Positions 13,701 to 27,100 of a DNA stretch of 64,000 bases are shown here, piece by piece; the stretch's first letter is position 1; each line of letters opens with the position of its first letter. Both the position numbers and the translations under genes were made by a program. The DNA is from Carya illinoinensis (Eukaryota > Streptophyta > Magnoliopsida > Fagales > Juglandaceae). The stretch spans positions 17,436,894 to 17,500,893 of the forward strand of contig NC_056765.1 of the NCBI RefSeq assembly GCF_018687715.1, written 5' to 3'. The notes beneath the pieces are model-generated. The model ran no database searches and was not told the origin of the DNA. It saw nothing but the letters and a program-made list of their open reading frames with translations.

Positions 13701-16700
13701 CCCTTCTTAGAAGGAAGAACACCCATTTCAAGGCGTTCAAATGAATCTAGACCAAATCTTTGCCGTAGGAAGTCATCCAATATATCTCCAAGAGAATTCC
13801 TTCCGGAACCACTAATTGACTGTCAATAAAAACTTATTGTGATAAGACACTATAACAGCAAACATAAAATGCACATCATCCAGCATGTGTGCAAACACAC
13901 ACACCCGGAGATGAATATTTCTATGTAACTTACTAGAGTCACGAGGTAATTGAAGATTTAATTTCACTTTGTTATTATGCAGACTCAAACTCAATGCACA
14001 GTATATATTCAGTGCTGTAGTCTAACATAATGGAATTTCTAGAACATGCTACTGCTATTGACTACAATGACTGATATTAAAACATAAGAAATAACCTTTT
14101 GGTCGCTTCAGTTTGTTAGTGGTTTTGATTTAATAATGTTTTCCAAAATAAAGCTTTTTAAAGTTTATTAAACCTTCAAAACATAATCCAATTCGGACAG
14201 GAGTCCAATTGACATTCCAAAAAAATATCAAATTGTACCCTTTTTTATCAGTAAAGTGGTCCCCTTTTATGACATGATGTACTCGTTAATTGACATTGCT
14301 TTCCTTAATTGACATTGCATTAATTGGATGATGACAGTGCAATGCATATAACATGTAAACCATTCCTTACATCAAGTCAAGACACAAGGCCTATTGAAAT
14401 CAAGGGCAAGTCACACGGTCTATTAAAATTGATGTTTGTGTCACACGCATTGACTGCCATATCAGCCTCACATTAATGCCGCATCAACTAGTGAATAGCC
14501 CATGATAGGAGCCCTGCCCTGGCATAATATAATACATGTGCAGAAAATCTGCAAATGACTGAAATTTACTGACTCTTAAACCTAAAGAATCATACATTTG
14601 AAGAAGAAATATTCTATTTTCAAGACAATGTGGAGGGCACACTGACCTGTCAAGTCGAAAAATTTAAAATTCAGAATTTTAAACTTCTCTTGCAAGTCAA
14701 CTCCTGCCATGTTAGCGGTATAGAGGATGTGTCCTCCATATTGGCTTGCAAGTGAAAAGGCTGTTAAAAAAATCTACCAACTTCCTAATGCACACACAAA
14801 CTTTAAGAGATCTCATTTAAATGAGAAATTGATTGCTTATCAATTACTATATTTCAAGGTTTTACTACACAATAAACAATCCAAAAAAAATGTTTTGCTA
14901 GATAATATCAACAATTGCCATCAAAGAAAATGGACATATAATGATACACAACAATAGTCAAGAAAGCATCAACAAAAGAGTACCACAAAAGTTCATGCAA
15001 AAAAGATATGACAGGAAGGAATTACAAAACGAAAAAAAAAGGGGGGGAAAAAAAGATTGAACAAAGGATATGCATTGGTTAAACAACCCTTGTACCTGAA
15101 AAAGAATAAGTACTCTTAAACCTCGATTTCTCATCTCCATAAGCATCATGTCAAGAAGTTGTAGCTTTCCACTTGCTTTTATTCCAACATCCAAAAATGC
15201 AACTTCTTGAAGGCCCTTAGTGAGCAAGATTTGTAGGGGTGGATCCACAATATAAGGATGATCGCAGCACTGTCAAGGAATACAATCCAACCACCATTAA
15301 AGAAAATAACAAACATACATGAAAAGAGTTATGACATTGCAAAGAAGTATTACTGACTAGGCTAACTGAAATGTAGACATCTTTTCCTTTTTTACAAGTA
15401 TAACGCATTCACATCAAAACTCAGATGTAAAAAAAGTAAATGATGGTAACTTCAAACTCAGATCGAAAAGAAATAAGGTAATGTCAAAACAAATAATTAG
15501 GTCACCATTGCCCAACCTTCTGGAGTTTCAAATTATATACAACTTACTAAGAAAATTTAAAAAGTCAAATTACTAATTATGAATGATGGAAATCAAATTA
15601 TAAACCTTTTTAATTCTCTAGATTACATCTTTTAGCTAAGTCTTAAAAGTCAAATTATTAATTATGAATGATCGAAATCAAATTATAAACCTTTGTAAAT
15701 ACTCTAGATTACATAATTCATGGATCTTATCTACAGATCTATAACTATTCCCATCCAAAATTGACTTGTAATTGCATAACAAAAACTGATACAATTTGTT
15801 CATATGATCTTCAAACTGCGCAAAGTCAGACAACAAGAATAAGGGGGACTACAAAATTAAATGAAATAGCATCTACATCTCATGTATCCATGTGATTAAT
15901 GCAGTATGTTAAATCAAGCTAACCTTCCGGGAAGAAGTAAGAATATCTCGGATAGCCTCAACAGAGCCAATCTTTGAAAATGAGCGAAGTGCCATGGAGT
16001 TCGAGAGTAGGGTAGCACAATACAGCTCAATCTGCACATTGGATAACTGTGCAGGTACCCAATACTCCAAAAACCTAGAATAGTCTAACTTGGATTTATA
16101 TGCAATATGACTTGACAACCTCTCCTTCAATTTACTGATATTGCCATTGGCACTTGTTATTAATGCACTGTTATTCAAATCACTCTGGGAATCAAGCAAA
16201 GACAGCAATTTAAGGTATTCCTCTTTGGTATCCTGCAAAATCCAGCAGCATTGCACAAACAAGGCCATCAGAAAAATAATAACCACATACATGGACATAT
16301 AGATATATAGATATGTACGCATATAATTATCCACAAAAAAAAAAAATCCATGAAACAAACCTTTAGTTGACCATTGACAACAAGAAGTCTCCTATCAGCA
16401 TGTAGCACCTTGATGTGTTCCATATGTAAAGAAATTACAGAGTGTTGACACTCATCAACTATTACTGCTTCCCAGCGTATGCATCCCAACATATCAATAT
16501 CCTGCCGAACAACACAAACCACATAAACAAGACAGCTCATGGCAAGTGAAAATTGAAACTTGCAAGTAGAAGAGGCCTTTCTTCCTGATAGAAGCCAGGA
16601 AAACCTATACCAGTGACATTCTAGAAAGTAATTACCACCTTGGACGAGCACTTGTTAGAGCATTCTCATTGGATTGACCAAATGCATCTTCAAATTTTTG

Positions 16701-19700
16701 CTAATATCACATGAATTTGCATTTGCCTATTCCATTTAAATTCAATCCCCACATTAGATTATCATTTACTCTCAATATAATAATAATATATTATTAATTT
16801 AATAATATTTTTATTTAATTTATTTTTATCACATTTTGTAGTTCTAGCAATTAAATGCTAATAATAATTATATTGTTGAAGTGAGAAAGTATTATTTTAA
16901 TGTTTTGTTAAATATTATTTTTATCACATTTTGGAGTGAGAAAGTATTATTTTAACGTTTGCTGAAGTTACTGTAGTCTTCCATATTTGGTGAATGACTG
17001 TAGCTAACATCCAAATTCGTTTGGCAATTCCCAATCCTATGTGGGGCTTTTTTGGCACATATTAACCAAATTTTAGCCATCCTTGAACTTTGGCCAAGCC
17101 AATGAGGATGCTCTTAGAAAGGTAGAAATACCACACATTATGATAACAGAAAAGAAAAACAAAATCATTGAGTTGATCTAAACCAATAGAATAACCCATC
17201 GCAACACATTAAGTCCAACAGAATTTTTCTACGTGAAATGGAACATGCTGGCTGCAAAGATATACCGTCATTATAACTTCGGGTGTGGTTATGAGTACAT
17301 GAAACAATGGGCAACCATCCTGGTCATAAAACTCCAGTGCCCTAATACTGTCACGCATATCTTTGTTTCCACTATAAACCACAACATCAAGAGGTGGTGC
17401 CAAACGCAAGAATTCCTGATCCCAAGAATATAGTGCCGCAGAAGTTGAGACGATGAGAAATGGTCGACAAACATCAGGCTGCAAAGATAATATAAATGCA
17501 GCCACCTTTCTAATGCGTTCCTGCAAAAAAACCAAAGAATGATCAGCTCGACTGAAAATGAAATTTTTTCGCATCTAAATAATAAAACAACGAAATATGT
17601 TATGGGACCAAACTTGTCATTTTTTTTATATGGGTATGGGACCAAACTTCTCATTGATATCACAACTTAGGATATCAATTTTAGAATTAAAAAGCAAACA
17701 TGTAGCGAGGAAGAGAGAGATATGGAGACAGATTTCAAGCAGTTGTACAGTAAAAAAAATTCTAACACAATCTTCAGGGCCTTCAAAAGTTATATGACCA
17801 AAATCTCATCCGTTGAGAAAATTCTTAACTACAACTATCAATGAAGCTCCTAAATCACAGAATCATATATTAACCTCACCTGATCATCAATAACAACTGC
17901 ATTCCGGCCATTGTCCCAAAACTCACGTAGCTTGTTAACGTATGACAGATGATTATTATCAAATCCAGGTGAACCTCCAGTCATCAGCTGCAATAACTTA
18001 TCTAAAGAACTTTTTTTCCTCTCTGGTATCTGCAGGAAGTTGATTATAACCAAAAGGGAAAGTTAAGGAGATGAAAAGTAAAATAAACTAACGATAAATA
18101 AATGTCACACAACATAGTAACAGAACATGAACACATTGACATGATAAATTCAATGGAGCAGTGAAATAGGTCAAAAGTATTATTATATAATTTCCATAAT
18201 TTCTGGACATGGGCCTTAGTTTCAGGTTATGCTAAGTGAACCAAGTTTAATATATTGAGCCTTTAAGCCTCTAGGGTTGGCTCAATTGGGCTTGGGGTTA
18301 TGCACCCCCCCCCCCCCCCCCCCCCCCCCCCCCACCCCCCCCACCCCACCCCACACACACACACACACACACAAACACAAAAAAGGGTGTCTAAGATTCA
18401 AATCCCCTTGGGTGCAAACAATCACTTGGGGCAATTAGACTGGAGGATTTTCCCCTTAAATTACCTGAGGCACACTTGTGGAAAACTCCTTGGTGAGGGC
18501 CTGTGCACCCATGGGATTAGTCAGGACACTTTGCTCAGACACCCAGCGCAGACCAAAAAATAAAATCAATTGATCCTTTATGTGCAGGCTAAAGCATGGT
18601 CAAGTTGGTCAAAACCCTGAGGTTAGGTTTGGTAACTAAGTTAAAACATAAAATCCTCATCTCATCTCATCATTACAACTTTCTCAAATTCTCATACAAA
18701 ATATAAAATTCAACTTTATCAAATCCCAAAACAATAATAATATTAAAATATAATATTTTAAACTTTTATTTAAAACCAAAAATTCTCATCTCACACCCCA
18801 AACTTAACTTGAGTCTTTAGCCACCAATCAACAAAACAAGATTCTTTCCTGAAGAAGCTTATGGAGGGAAAATACTTCACTACAATTTTTTTTTTTTTTT
18901 CTTTTGATAAGTAATACTTCACTACATTTATTCATTGATGTATAGTAGCATATATATATACTACATACAATTGACGATTATACCCTCACAAGCTACACTT
19001 ATTACAACCATGTCCTCTAACATTTCCTATCATCAGAAACCATAAAAAAAAAAAAAAAATCCAGACTTTTTATATGGTAAGGCCAACCAAAACAAAAGGA
19101 TTGGTTCTCAACTAAAGTCTCATCTCAACATTCAAACACAAACATTTTTCAATTTCAAATTTTCAACGTTTCAACTTTATCATCTTATCATTACCTAATC
19201 ATTACAACTTTTCTAAACTTCCAAACAAAACATAAAAAACAATTCAACTTTTTCAAATCTCAAAACAAAAATAATATTAAAAAATTATATTCTAACAATA
19301 TTTTAACTTTACAATATTTTTATTCAACTTAATCTCTCTCGTTTCCCAAAACCTTATAAAACATCTAAACTTAAACAATTTCACTATTATTCACAAACTA
19401 TCTCATTACTATTCATAAATTTCTCATCTTATCTCATTTGTGTAACCAAAAAGGCCTAAGTCAACTATGAACTTGTACATGCTAAACTCAGAGAACCAAT
19501 GAAGATTACCACCAGCCTAAAAATTGCAAAAAGTGTTTGTCAACTTATTCTAGGATTGCAGTTGTCAACTCATTCTCGTTACTAATGAGAACCTGGATAA
19601 TAGGTTGAGATCAGAAACCCTCGGTTGCTCTACAAGATAGACAAGGCCTACGATCGTACCAGTTGCAAATTCCTTCTATACTTAATGAGGAGATGTGGTT

Positions 19701-22700
19701 TTGAGGGGAAATGGTGATCTTCCTCTTCCTCTTGATCAAAACAACAAGTATTTCCACAAAGCCACAACCCAAAGAAAGAGCTACTTTGTTTTAGTGCACA
19801 AAATTCCAAACTAATCTTCCAGGAGAAATTCATTTGGAAATAGAATTCCAATGACCAATCCCTCGTGTTATTCCCATATATTTCAACGAACAATATCCAT
19901 ATTTGCAGCAACTTGGAAAGTTCTAGAAAAGTAGATTTAGCAACTTATCCACTCATAATATATCATGCCAGAAATGAGCCCAGCTCTTTTTCTTTTTGAC
20001 AAGTAAGAGATAAATTATATTAATGAGAATGAAATAGGCAAAGCCTATATACACTGGAAGTATGCAGAAGAAAGCCTACACACATTCTAGAGGTGCTAAA
20101 TTAAAGAAAATAAGTCATGGACATTGGTTCCATTAAGCACAATGGCTGAAAACCATATCAATAACATGTGTAAAAAGAAATTCTGAAACTCTGCCATAGT
20201 GCACTCCCTATCTTCAAAGCACCGCGCATTCCTTTCTAACCAAGTACACCACATAATGCCCAACGGTATCATCTTCCATATTGCCGCCACCTAAGGACAG
20301 CCATAAATGTCCTTCCAAAGAGCAAGTCAACCACCCTCAATGGCATTGCCCAAGAAACATCAACTATTCTAAAAATCTTATATGAGCCCAGCTCTTATAA
20401 CCAATTTCACTTAAAAATCTTGAAAACATCCTAATACCTTCACACAAGGCCACGACAGGATTAAGTACTTTCAAGAATAAAAGTATTTGCAGAAAATAAG
20501 GCCTTGTTTGGCAACAAAGAGATGAAATTTCTCATGTCATCTCAAAACTTCTCATAATTTCCTTCTCAAACTCAGTGTCAAATACAACATTATTCAATTT
20601 CAAATTTTCAACATTTTCATTTGATCATTACCTAATCATTATCCAAACACAAAACAATATAACTATTCCAAGCTTCCAAACAAAACACAAAAATCAAAAC
20701 CATTTTTCAAATTTCAAAACAAAAATAATATTAAAAAATTATATTTAAACCATTTTTAACTTTATAATATATTTTTTTATGTCATTTCTCAAAACCAAAT
20801 AAAACATCTTAAACCATTTCAATACTATTTACAAACTTCTCATCTCATTACCCAAACATGCCCCCAAGTCTCATCTATCAACCAACACAAATAGTCATCT
20901 ATTCATATAAATACCGAAGAAATTCCACAAAGAAAGTATGAACAAAAGGTGTAAAATGAATAATATGAAATCTAGTTTCTGGGGGCACCTTATCTACGTT
21001 ACAAGTTAACTTTACCTTCCTTCGACGAGTTTCATAATCTTGAATTAGGCTCTGACCTTCAGGTGAATGTAAAAATGAAGCACTCTCCAACTCCCATGTT
21101 GCATGTTCATAATTTAGACCACGCCATTTCACAAGCCATTCGCAATGGCCATCTAGACTATCACCATCATGGCCCTCATGACATTCATCAAACTGTCTGG
21201 AAGACATTAACAATCTTTTTTGTAGCAAGCGGTGTGGGAGACTCCACTCATGCTTCCACCTCATGATCTGAAGAACAAAATTCTCATTTTAAAGGGAAAC
21301 GCATATCACATTAAGGAATTAATTATCGTAACAATTTCCATTTTTGGAAGGAAGGGTAAGTAAGAAAAATCAGACTAATTCCAGGAGGTCCACAGGGCAT
21401 TGCACAAGAAAAAGGGTAGCATACAGGTTCTCTATCAATATAGATGAATGGAAAGCATTTTGTATGAATCTACAGTGTGCAAGCCCTAAGCATACTTTTT
21501 GATAAAAAAAAATGGAACCCACATTAAAAACTCACTTTTTCATGATGGGTCCCACTTTTTTTCAAAAAGCTTGCATGGAGATGGCACAACCTAGGCATAT
21601 AGTATTACTCGAAATGGATAAATGTCCAAAACATTTTTTTGATCCGTAAACAAATTTTTAATGATCAAAAGAGTACACAAGAGCCCAAGTATATGGGATT
21701 ATATATAAGAGCAACGCCTAAGCATCCTAGTTTAAGAATGAATGCCCAAAACATAAAGAATCTAAGGAAAACATAGGTTAAAAAAGTGGAGACGTCGAAC
21801 AAAGGAAATAGGCTCAATAAATAGAACAGAATTAAATCAAATGCAGAAGCATCTCACTACCATAAAAAGCACGTGTCACTTTGCAACTAGGCAACATCAT
21901 CTATTTAATTATCGAAGTGATAAAGAACCTGTTTTGTTTTGGTGAATTTCTCAATAAGCCATGGGGCTTCAAGAAGTAACTGTTTTTCTGACACCCAACG
22001 ATTATGAACATGAGCAAGACCTTTGTATTTAACAAAAAACTGCTTCTGCTTTTGCAAACCTACAATAAAGTCCCATAAGGCCAATGCATATTAACAAAAA
22101 TCAACATTTTATAATATTATTCCAAGTTTATGAAAATTAATAACAAGGAAGATGAGAAACATAAAATGATGCCCATACCATTAACATCTGGCACCTCTAC
22201 TTCTCTTTCATCCCAAATTGATTCTATTCCTTGTGAAACAGAATGCACGCCTGATTCTATCTTTTTTCTAACACATGAAATACAGTGCCAAACTCCTAGG
22301 GGAAGGAGGATGTTAAAAGGAGGATTTAGACAAGAAAGATGGTATCCTCTTCTGCACCCTTTTCCATCGCAGCACCTGAAAATGAACAAAAGCCATGAGA
22401 GAATAATATTTCACAAAATCAATGAAACTCAAGGAAAAAAGCATGTATGTTGCATTACAATCTGCGCGTGCGCACAACCATGCGACAATAAATATCTATC
22501 CATTAAATGAGAAGAGACATTTGGTATGTAAATCAAAATAATGCTAACACAGCAACCAATAACCCTCATACATAAACCAATAAAAAATGATCACCCACAA
22601 GAGCTTCCCACCAAGCTTGCAGACAACGCATGTATTTTGGTCACTTTCTGATTGAAGATCTACAGAAGACTCCTTTTGCCGCAAACAATTGATGCACTTT

Positions 22701-24089
22701 CCAGAATAACCAACCATAACAGCAGCTTCAGGATTCCCTCTATCCTAATGCAACACATTCAGAGAAATTATATTCATACAAAGATCAATTTCTCATCTTA
22801 GAAGATATGAAAACAAGCATACACAATTTTCAAGTAAACTGGCAAGGCACAGCCCAATGGTGAATTTAACCAGAATAAATAGTTCAGCAAGTTCTGAAAA
22901 CATACACCAATGAAGCAGAGGTAGGACTCAAATTCAGAAAATAACATTTTATAGACAAAACCTATAAGCAAAAAAAATCAGTAGTATAGGTTTTGTCATA
23001 GTTCTAGGTTTTATTTCTCGTCCAATACATATTGCTACAATGATAAATGTATGCTTTTTCACCCTTATACATTTTGCTTCATAGACCATGGAGCATGTAG
23101 TCTTATAAAGCTTTATTTCTAAATTGGGAAGAGACGTATCATTGTTTTTCACAAGAACACCCATCAAAGATAGCTTCTCACAAATGCAACAGGAAAAATA
23201 ATAGAATTAATTTTTGTTTGGAGGGAGGGCAGGGATACCCAAAGATTTTCCAATAAAATGTTCCATTTGAATCTTCTTAAAATGTCATCATGAACAAAAA
23301 TGTATGCTTTCACTCATAGAAAATGATCGTTGGATGCCCCCTACCATTGCATATTGGTACTTAATGGGTACTTAGATTAATCCTCCCCCGAACTGACTGA
23401 GGCAGTTAAAGAACAGATGGCTTGGGTCAGGTATTCAGGCTGGATGGTATTGAGAATGTTTTTCCCCTCATTAACAGTAAGCCCATAATGATTATTTTAG
23501 ACTTTTTATTTTATTTGTTTTTTCTTTTTTGTCTCAGGCAACTTTAAAAGCCCATGTTGAGAATCAAGAACAAAAAAAGAGAAAAAAAACTGATAAACAT
23601 CCAAATCCAAAAACCCCAAAAATTATGTTCAGGGACAGAAACTCTTAAACAAGGGATGCCTAAAAAATTAGCAGTAAACATATGATCAGTAGATAATTCT
23701 TTTCAGCTAGTTTGACCGACATAATCAGAAGAAAATTTGAATGATTAAATAACACAAACTAGAGCAAGCACCAAATCATGAAGACACAGTAGCAAAAAGC
23801 GGCAACAGAAAGATCTATGCAGCAGAAAGCTATAAGACCTACCTTCTTGATGACCAACAAATACAGAAGGCACAGAAACAATTCCATCCTTGGTTTTGAT
23901 CATTATACACACAAAACAGGCAGACAAGTAGGTACAATATTTCAGATAAAATCCCTCTTTCAAGGAGGCAGCGGGGATTCAAATTCCCCTGGGCAAAAAG
24001 TATAAAAATTTAGGCTTTCAAATTTTGGGCATAGATCCTCATAAAGAAGGCAATGAAAGATCTAAATTACTTGAAGGAAGAGCAAAGAG

Positions 24090-24120
<31 letters not shown>

Positions 24121-27100
24121 GATTTGGGGGGGGGGGGGGTCTGTATGCAAGGTGGTTCTCTGTACATCTAGCTTCCTCCATGTGGGCTCTGGATGACACT
24201 GACCGACTGCTATCAAAATCAGTCAACCAAGGCAAGAGGAGTGTGGGTTTTAAGATAAGGTGTAGATAACTCTTCTCAGCTAGTTTGACCGACATAATCA
24301 GAAGACAATTTTAACGATTAATTAACACAGAAATTGGAGCACCAAATCATGAAGACACAAGTGACAGCATGATACGTCTCCACTTGCCTTATTTTCTGTT
24401 ATGAGTTGTATATATTTACTTCCTTATTTAGATAGCAGACTTTCCATACTTAGACAGATTTTGTACATAGTCATAGTTTCCTTTCTTGTAAATAGATTTA
24501 ATTCCTGTAATTTAGCCTTGATTTCAGCCTTGTATCTTGCACACTTGTGCCTATATAATGAAAGGAAACCCTCACTCAGGAGGTATTGAATCATCTTGAC
24601 ATGGTATCAAGAGCCAGACCTTAAGGAATATTTCTGGTTCATTCTCGTGGGATATTTTTTTTCTGGTTGGAGGCTAGTGTTGACTCTGTCGGCACTTTCT
24701 GTGAGTTGTTTGCTTGTGGCTGGGCTGCGATTATTTTTTTCTTGGTGGTGGGTGTCAGTTTTCATCCCATCGGCACTGTTTGTGCTGGTTTCTTGCTGTC
24801 GTTGTTGCTGGGCTGTGCTATTTCTTGGAGTTTTGTAGCTGTCGGCAGTTTCTGTGACAGATTTGGGCTTCTCGGCAGTCTCTGTGTAGCTTTCAGCAGT
24901 TTACGTGCAGGAGCTTCTTGGCATTTCTATGAGTTTAATTTTTTTGGTTTCTCGACACCTTGGGTTTGTTTGATTCATGGCAGTTCCTTTTCTTTGGTTC
25001 TCGGCAATTTTCATTTTTTTTTGGTGCTTAGTAGATACGTGCAGCAGTATTATTCTTGGCTAGTTTCCATTTTATGAGCATCATGTCTTCAGATTCTTTT
25101 ACTGTGAAATTTACGGGTAAAAATTATTCTGCTTGGGAATTTCAATTTCGCTTATTTGTTTTGGGGAAAGATTTATGGGGTCATATTGATGGTAGTGATC
25201 CCGCTCCTACTGAGCCTCCTAAGTTGGCTCAATGGACAATTAAAGATGCTAGGGTGATGACATGGATTTTAGGCTCTGTTGATCCCCTTATTGTTCTCAA
25301 TCTAAGGCCTTATAAGACTGCTCAATCTATGTGGGAATACTTACGGAAAGTATATAATCACGACAATACTGCCCGGCGTTTTCAATTAGAATACGAGATT
25401 GCCAGTTACACTCAGGGCGATCTTTCTAGTCAAGATTATTTTTCTGGTTTTAATACTCTGTGGGGAGAGTTTACTGACATGATTTATGCCAAGGTTCCGG
25501 AAGCTTCTCTCTCTGTTGTGCAGGCTGTTCATGAACAAGTAAGCGTGATCAGTTTTTAATGAAGTTACGACCTGAATTTGAGGTCACTCGCTCCAATTTG
25601 ATGAACCGTGATCCTGTGCCCTCTTTGGATGTTTGTTTTGGGGAGTTACTTCGTGAGGAGCAGCGTCTTGCCACCCAGGCCACTTATCAGCATGACAAAA
25701 TGATACCCAATGCTGTGGCTTACACTGCTCACGGGAAAGGCAAGGGACGGGACATGCGGAACGTTCAATGCTTCAGCTGCAAGGAATACGGACATATTGC
25801 TGCCCACTGTGCCAGAAAATCTTGCAACTACTGTAAGAAGCCGGGCCATATTATTAAAGATTGTCCTACTCGTCCCCAGAATCGTCAGGCTAATGCTTAT
25901 CAGGCTACTGTGGGTTCCTCTTCTTCTGCTACTACAGGAGATTCTTCTACTCTTACTACAGAGATGGTTCAGCAAATGATTATTTCAGCATTTTCAGCCT
26001 TAGGGCTACAAGGTAACGGTTCCCTTACATGGCTTGTTGATTCGGGTGCGTCTAATCACATGACTAGCTCTTCTGATACTCTTAGCAATGTTTGGCCTTA
26101 TTATGGCTCATCACACATTCAGATTGCTAATAGTAGTCAGTTACCTATTCATGCTATTGGGGATGTTGATTCTACTGTTCAGGATGTTTTTGTATCACCT
26201 CAGCTCTCTACTAGTCTTATATCTGTTGGACAATTGGTTGATAACAACTGTGATGTTCGTTTTTCTCGTGATGGTTGTCTTGTGCAGGATCAGGTGTCGG
26301 GCCAGATACTCGCGAAGGGGCCAAAAGTTGGACGTTTATTTCCTCTACATTTTTCTCTTCCTACTGTTATTTCGTTTGCTTGTCACACTGTGAACAATAA
26401 GTATGAAGTATGGCACAAACGGTTGGGTCATCCTAATTCCGTTGTTTTATCTCATGTAATAAATTCTGGTTTGTTGGGCAATAAAGATAATTTTTCTTCT
26501 CATCTTTCTTTTGATTGCTCCACATGCAAATTAGGTAAAAGTAAGTCTCTTTCTTTTCCTTCTCATGGTAGTCATGCTGAACATTGTTTCGATTTGATTC
26601 ATAGTGATGTATGGGGCATTTCTCCTGTTATCTCGCATGCCAATTATAAATACTTTGTTACTTTCATTGATGATTATACGAAGTATACCTGGATTTATTT
26701 TCTTCGTTCTAAATCTGAGGTCTTCTCTGTTTTCCAACAATTCACTGCTTATGTTGAGACTCAATTTTCTTCTCACATTAAAATTCCAAGGACTGATTCA
26801 GGTGGTGAATATATGTCTCGTGAGTTTCATGATTTTCTTCAACAACGTGGCATTGTTTCTCAACATTCTTGTCCTTATACACCTCAGCAGAATGGTGTCG
26901 CTGAACGTAAAAATCGACATTTGTTGGATGTTGTTCGTACTTTATTGCTTCAATCATCTGTTCCTTCTAAATTCTGGGTTGAAGCCTTGTCTACGGCTGT
27001 TTATTTAATTAATAGATTGCCGTCGAGTGTCCTGAATTTTGAAACTCCTTACTTTTGTCTTTATCATCGGCATCCTAGCTACCTTGATATGCATACTTTT

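Noticed and set aside
21480..21600. Fold-back sequence around TGGAACCCACATT...GGGTCCCACTTT
   Set aside because: Imperfect arms and no target duplication; too weak to call a MITE.
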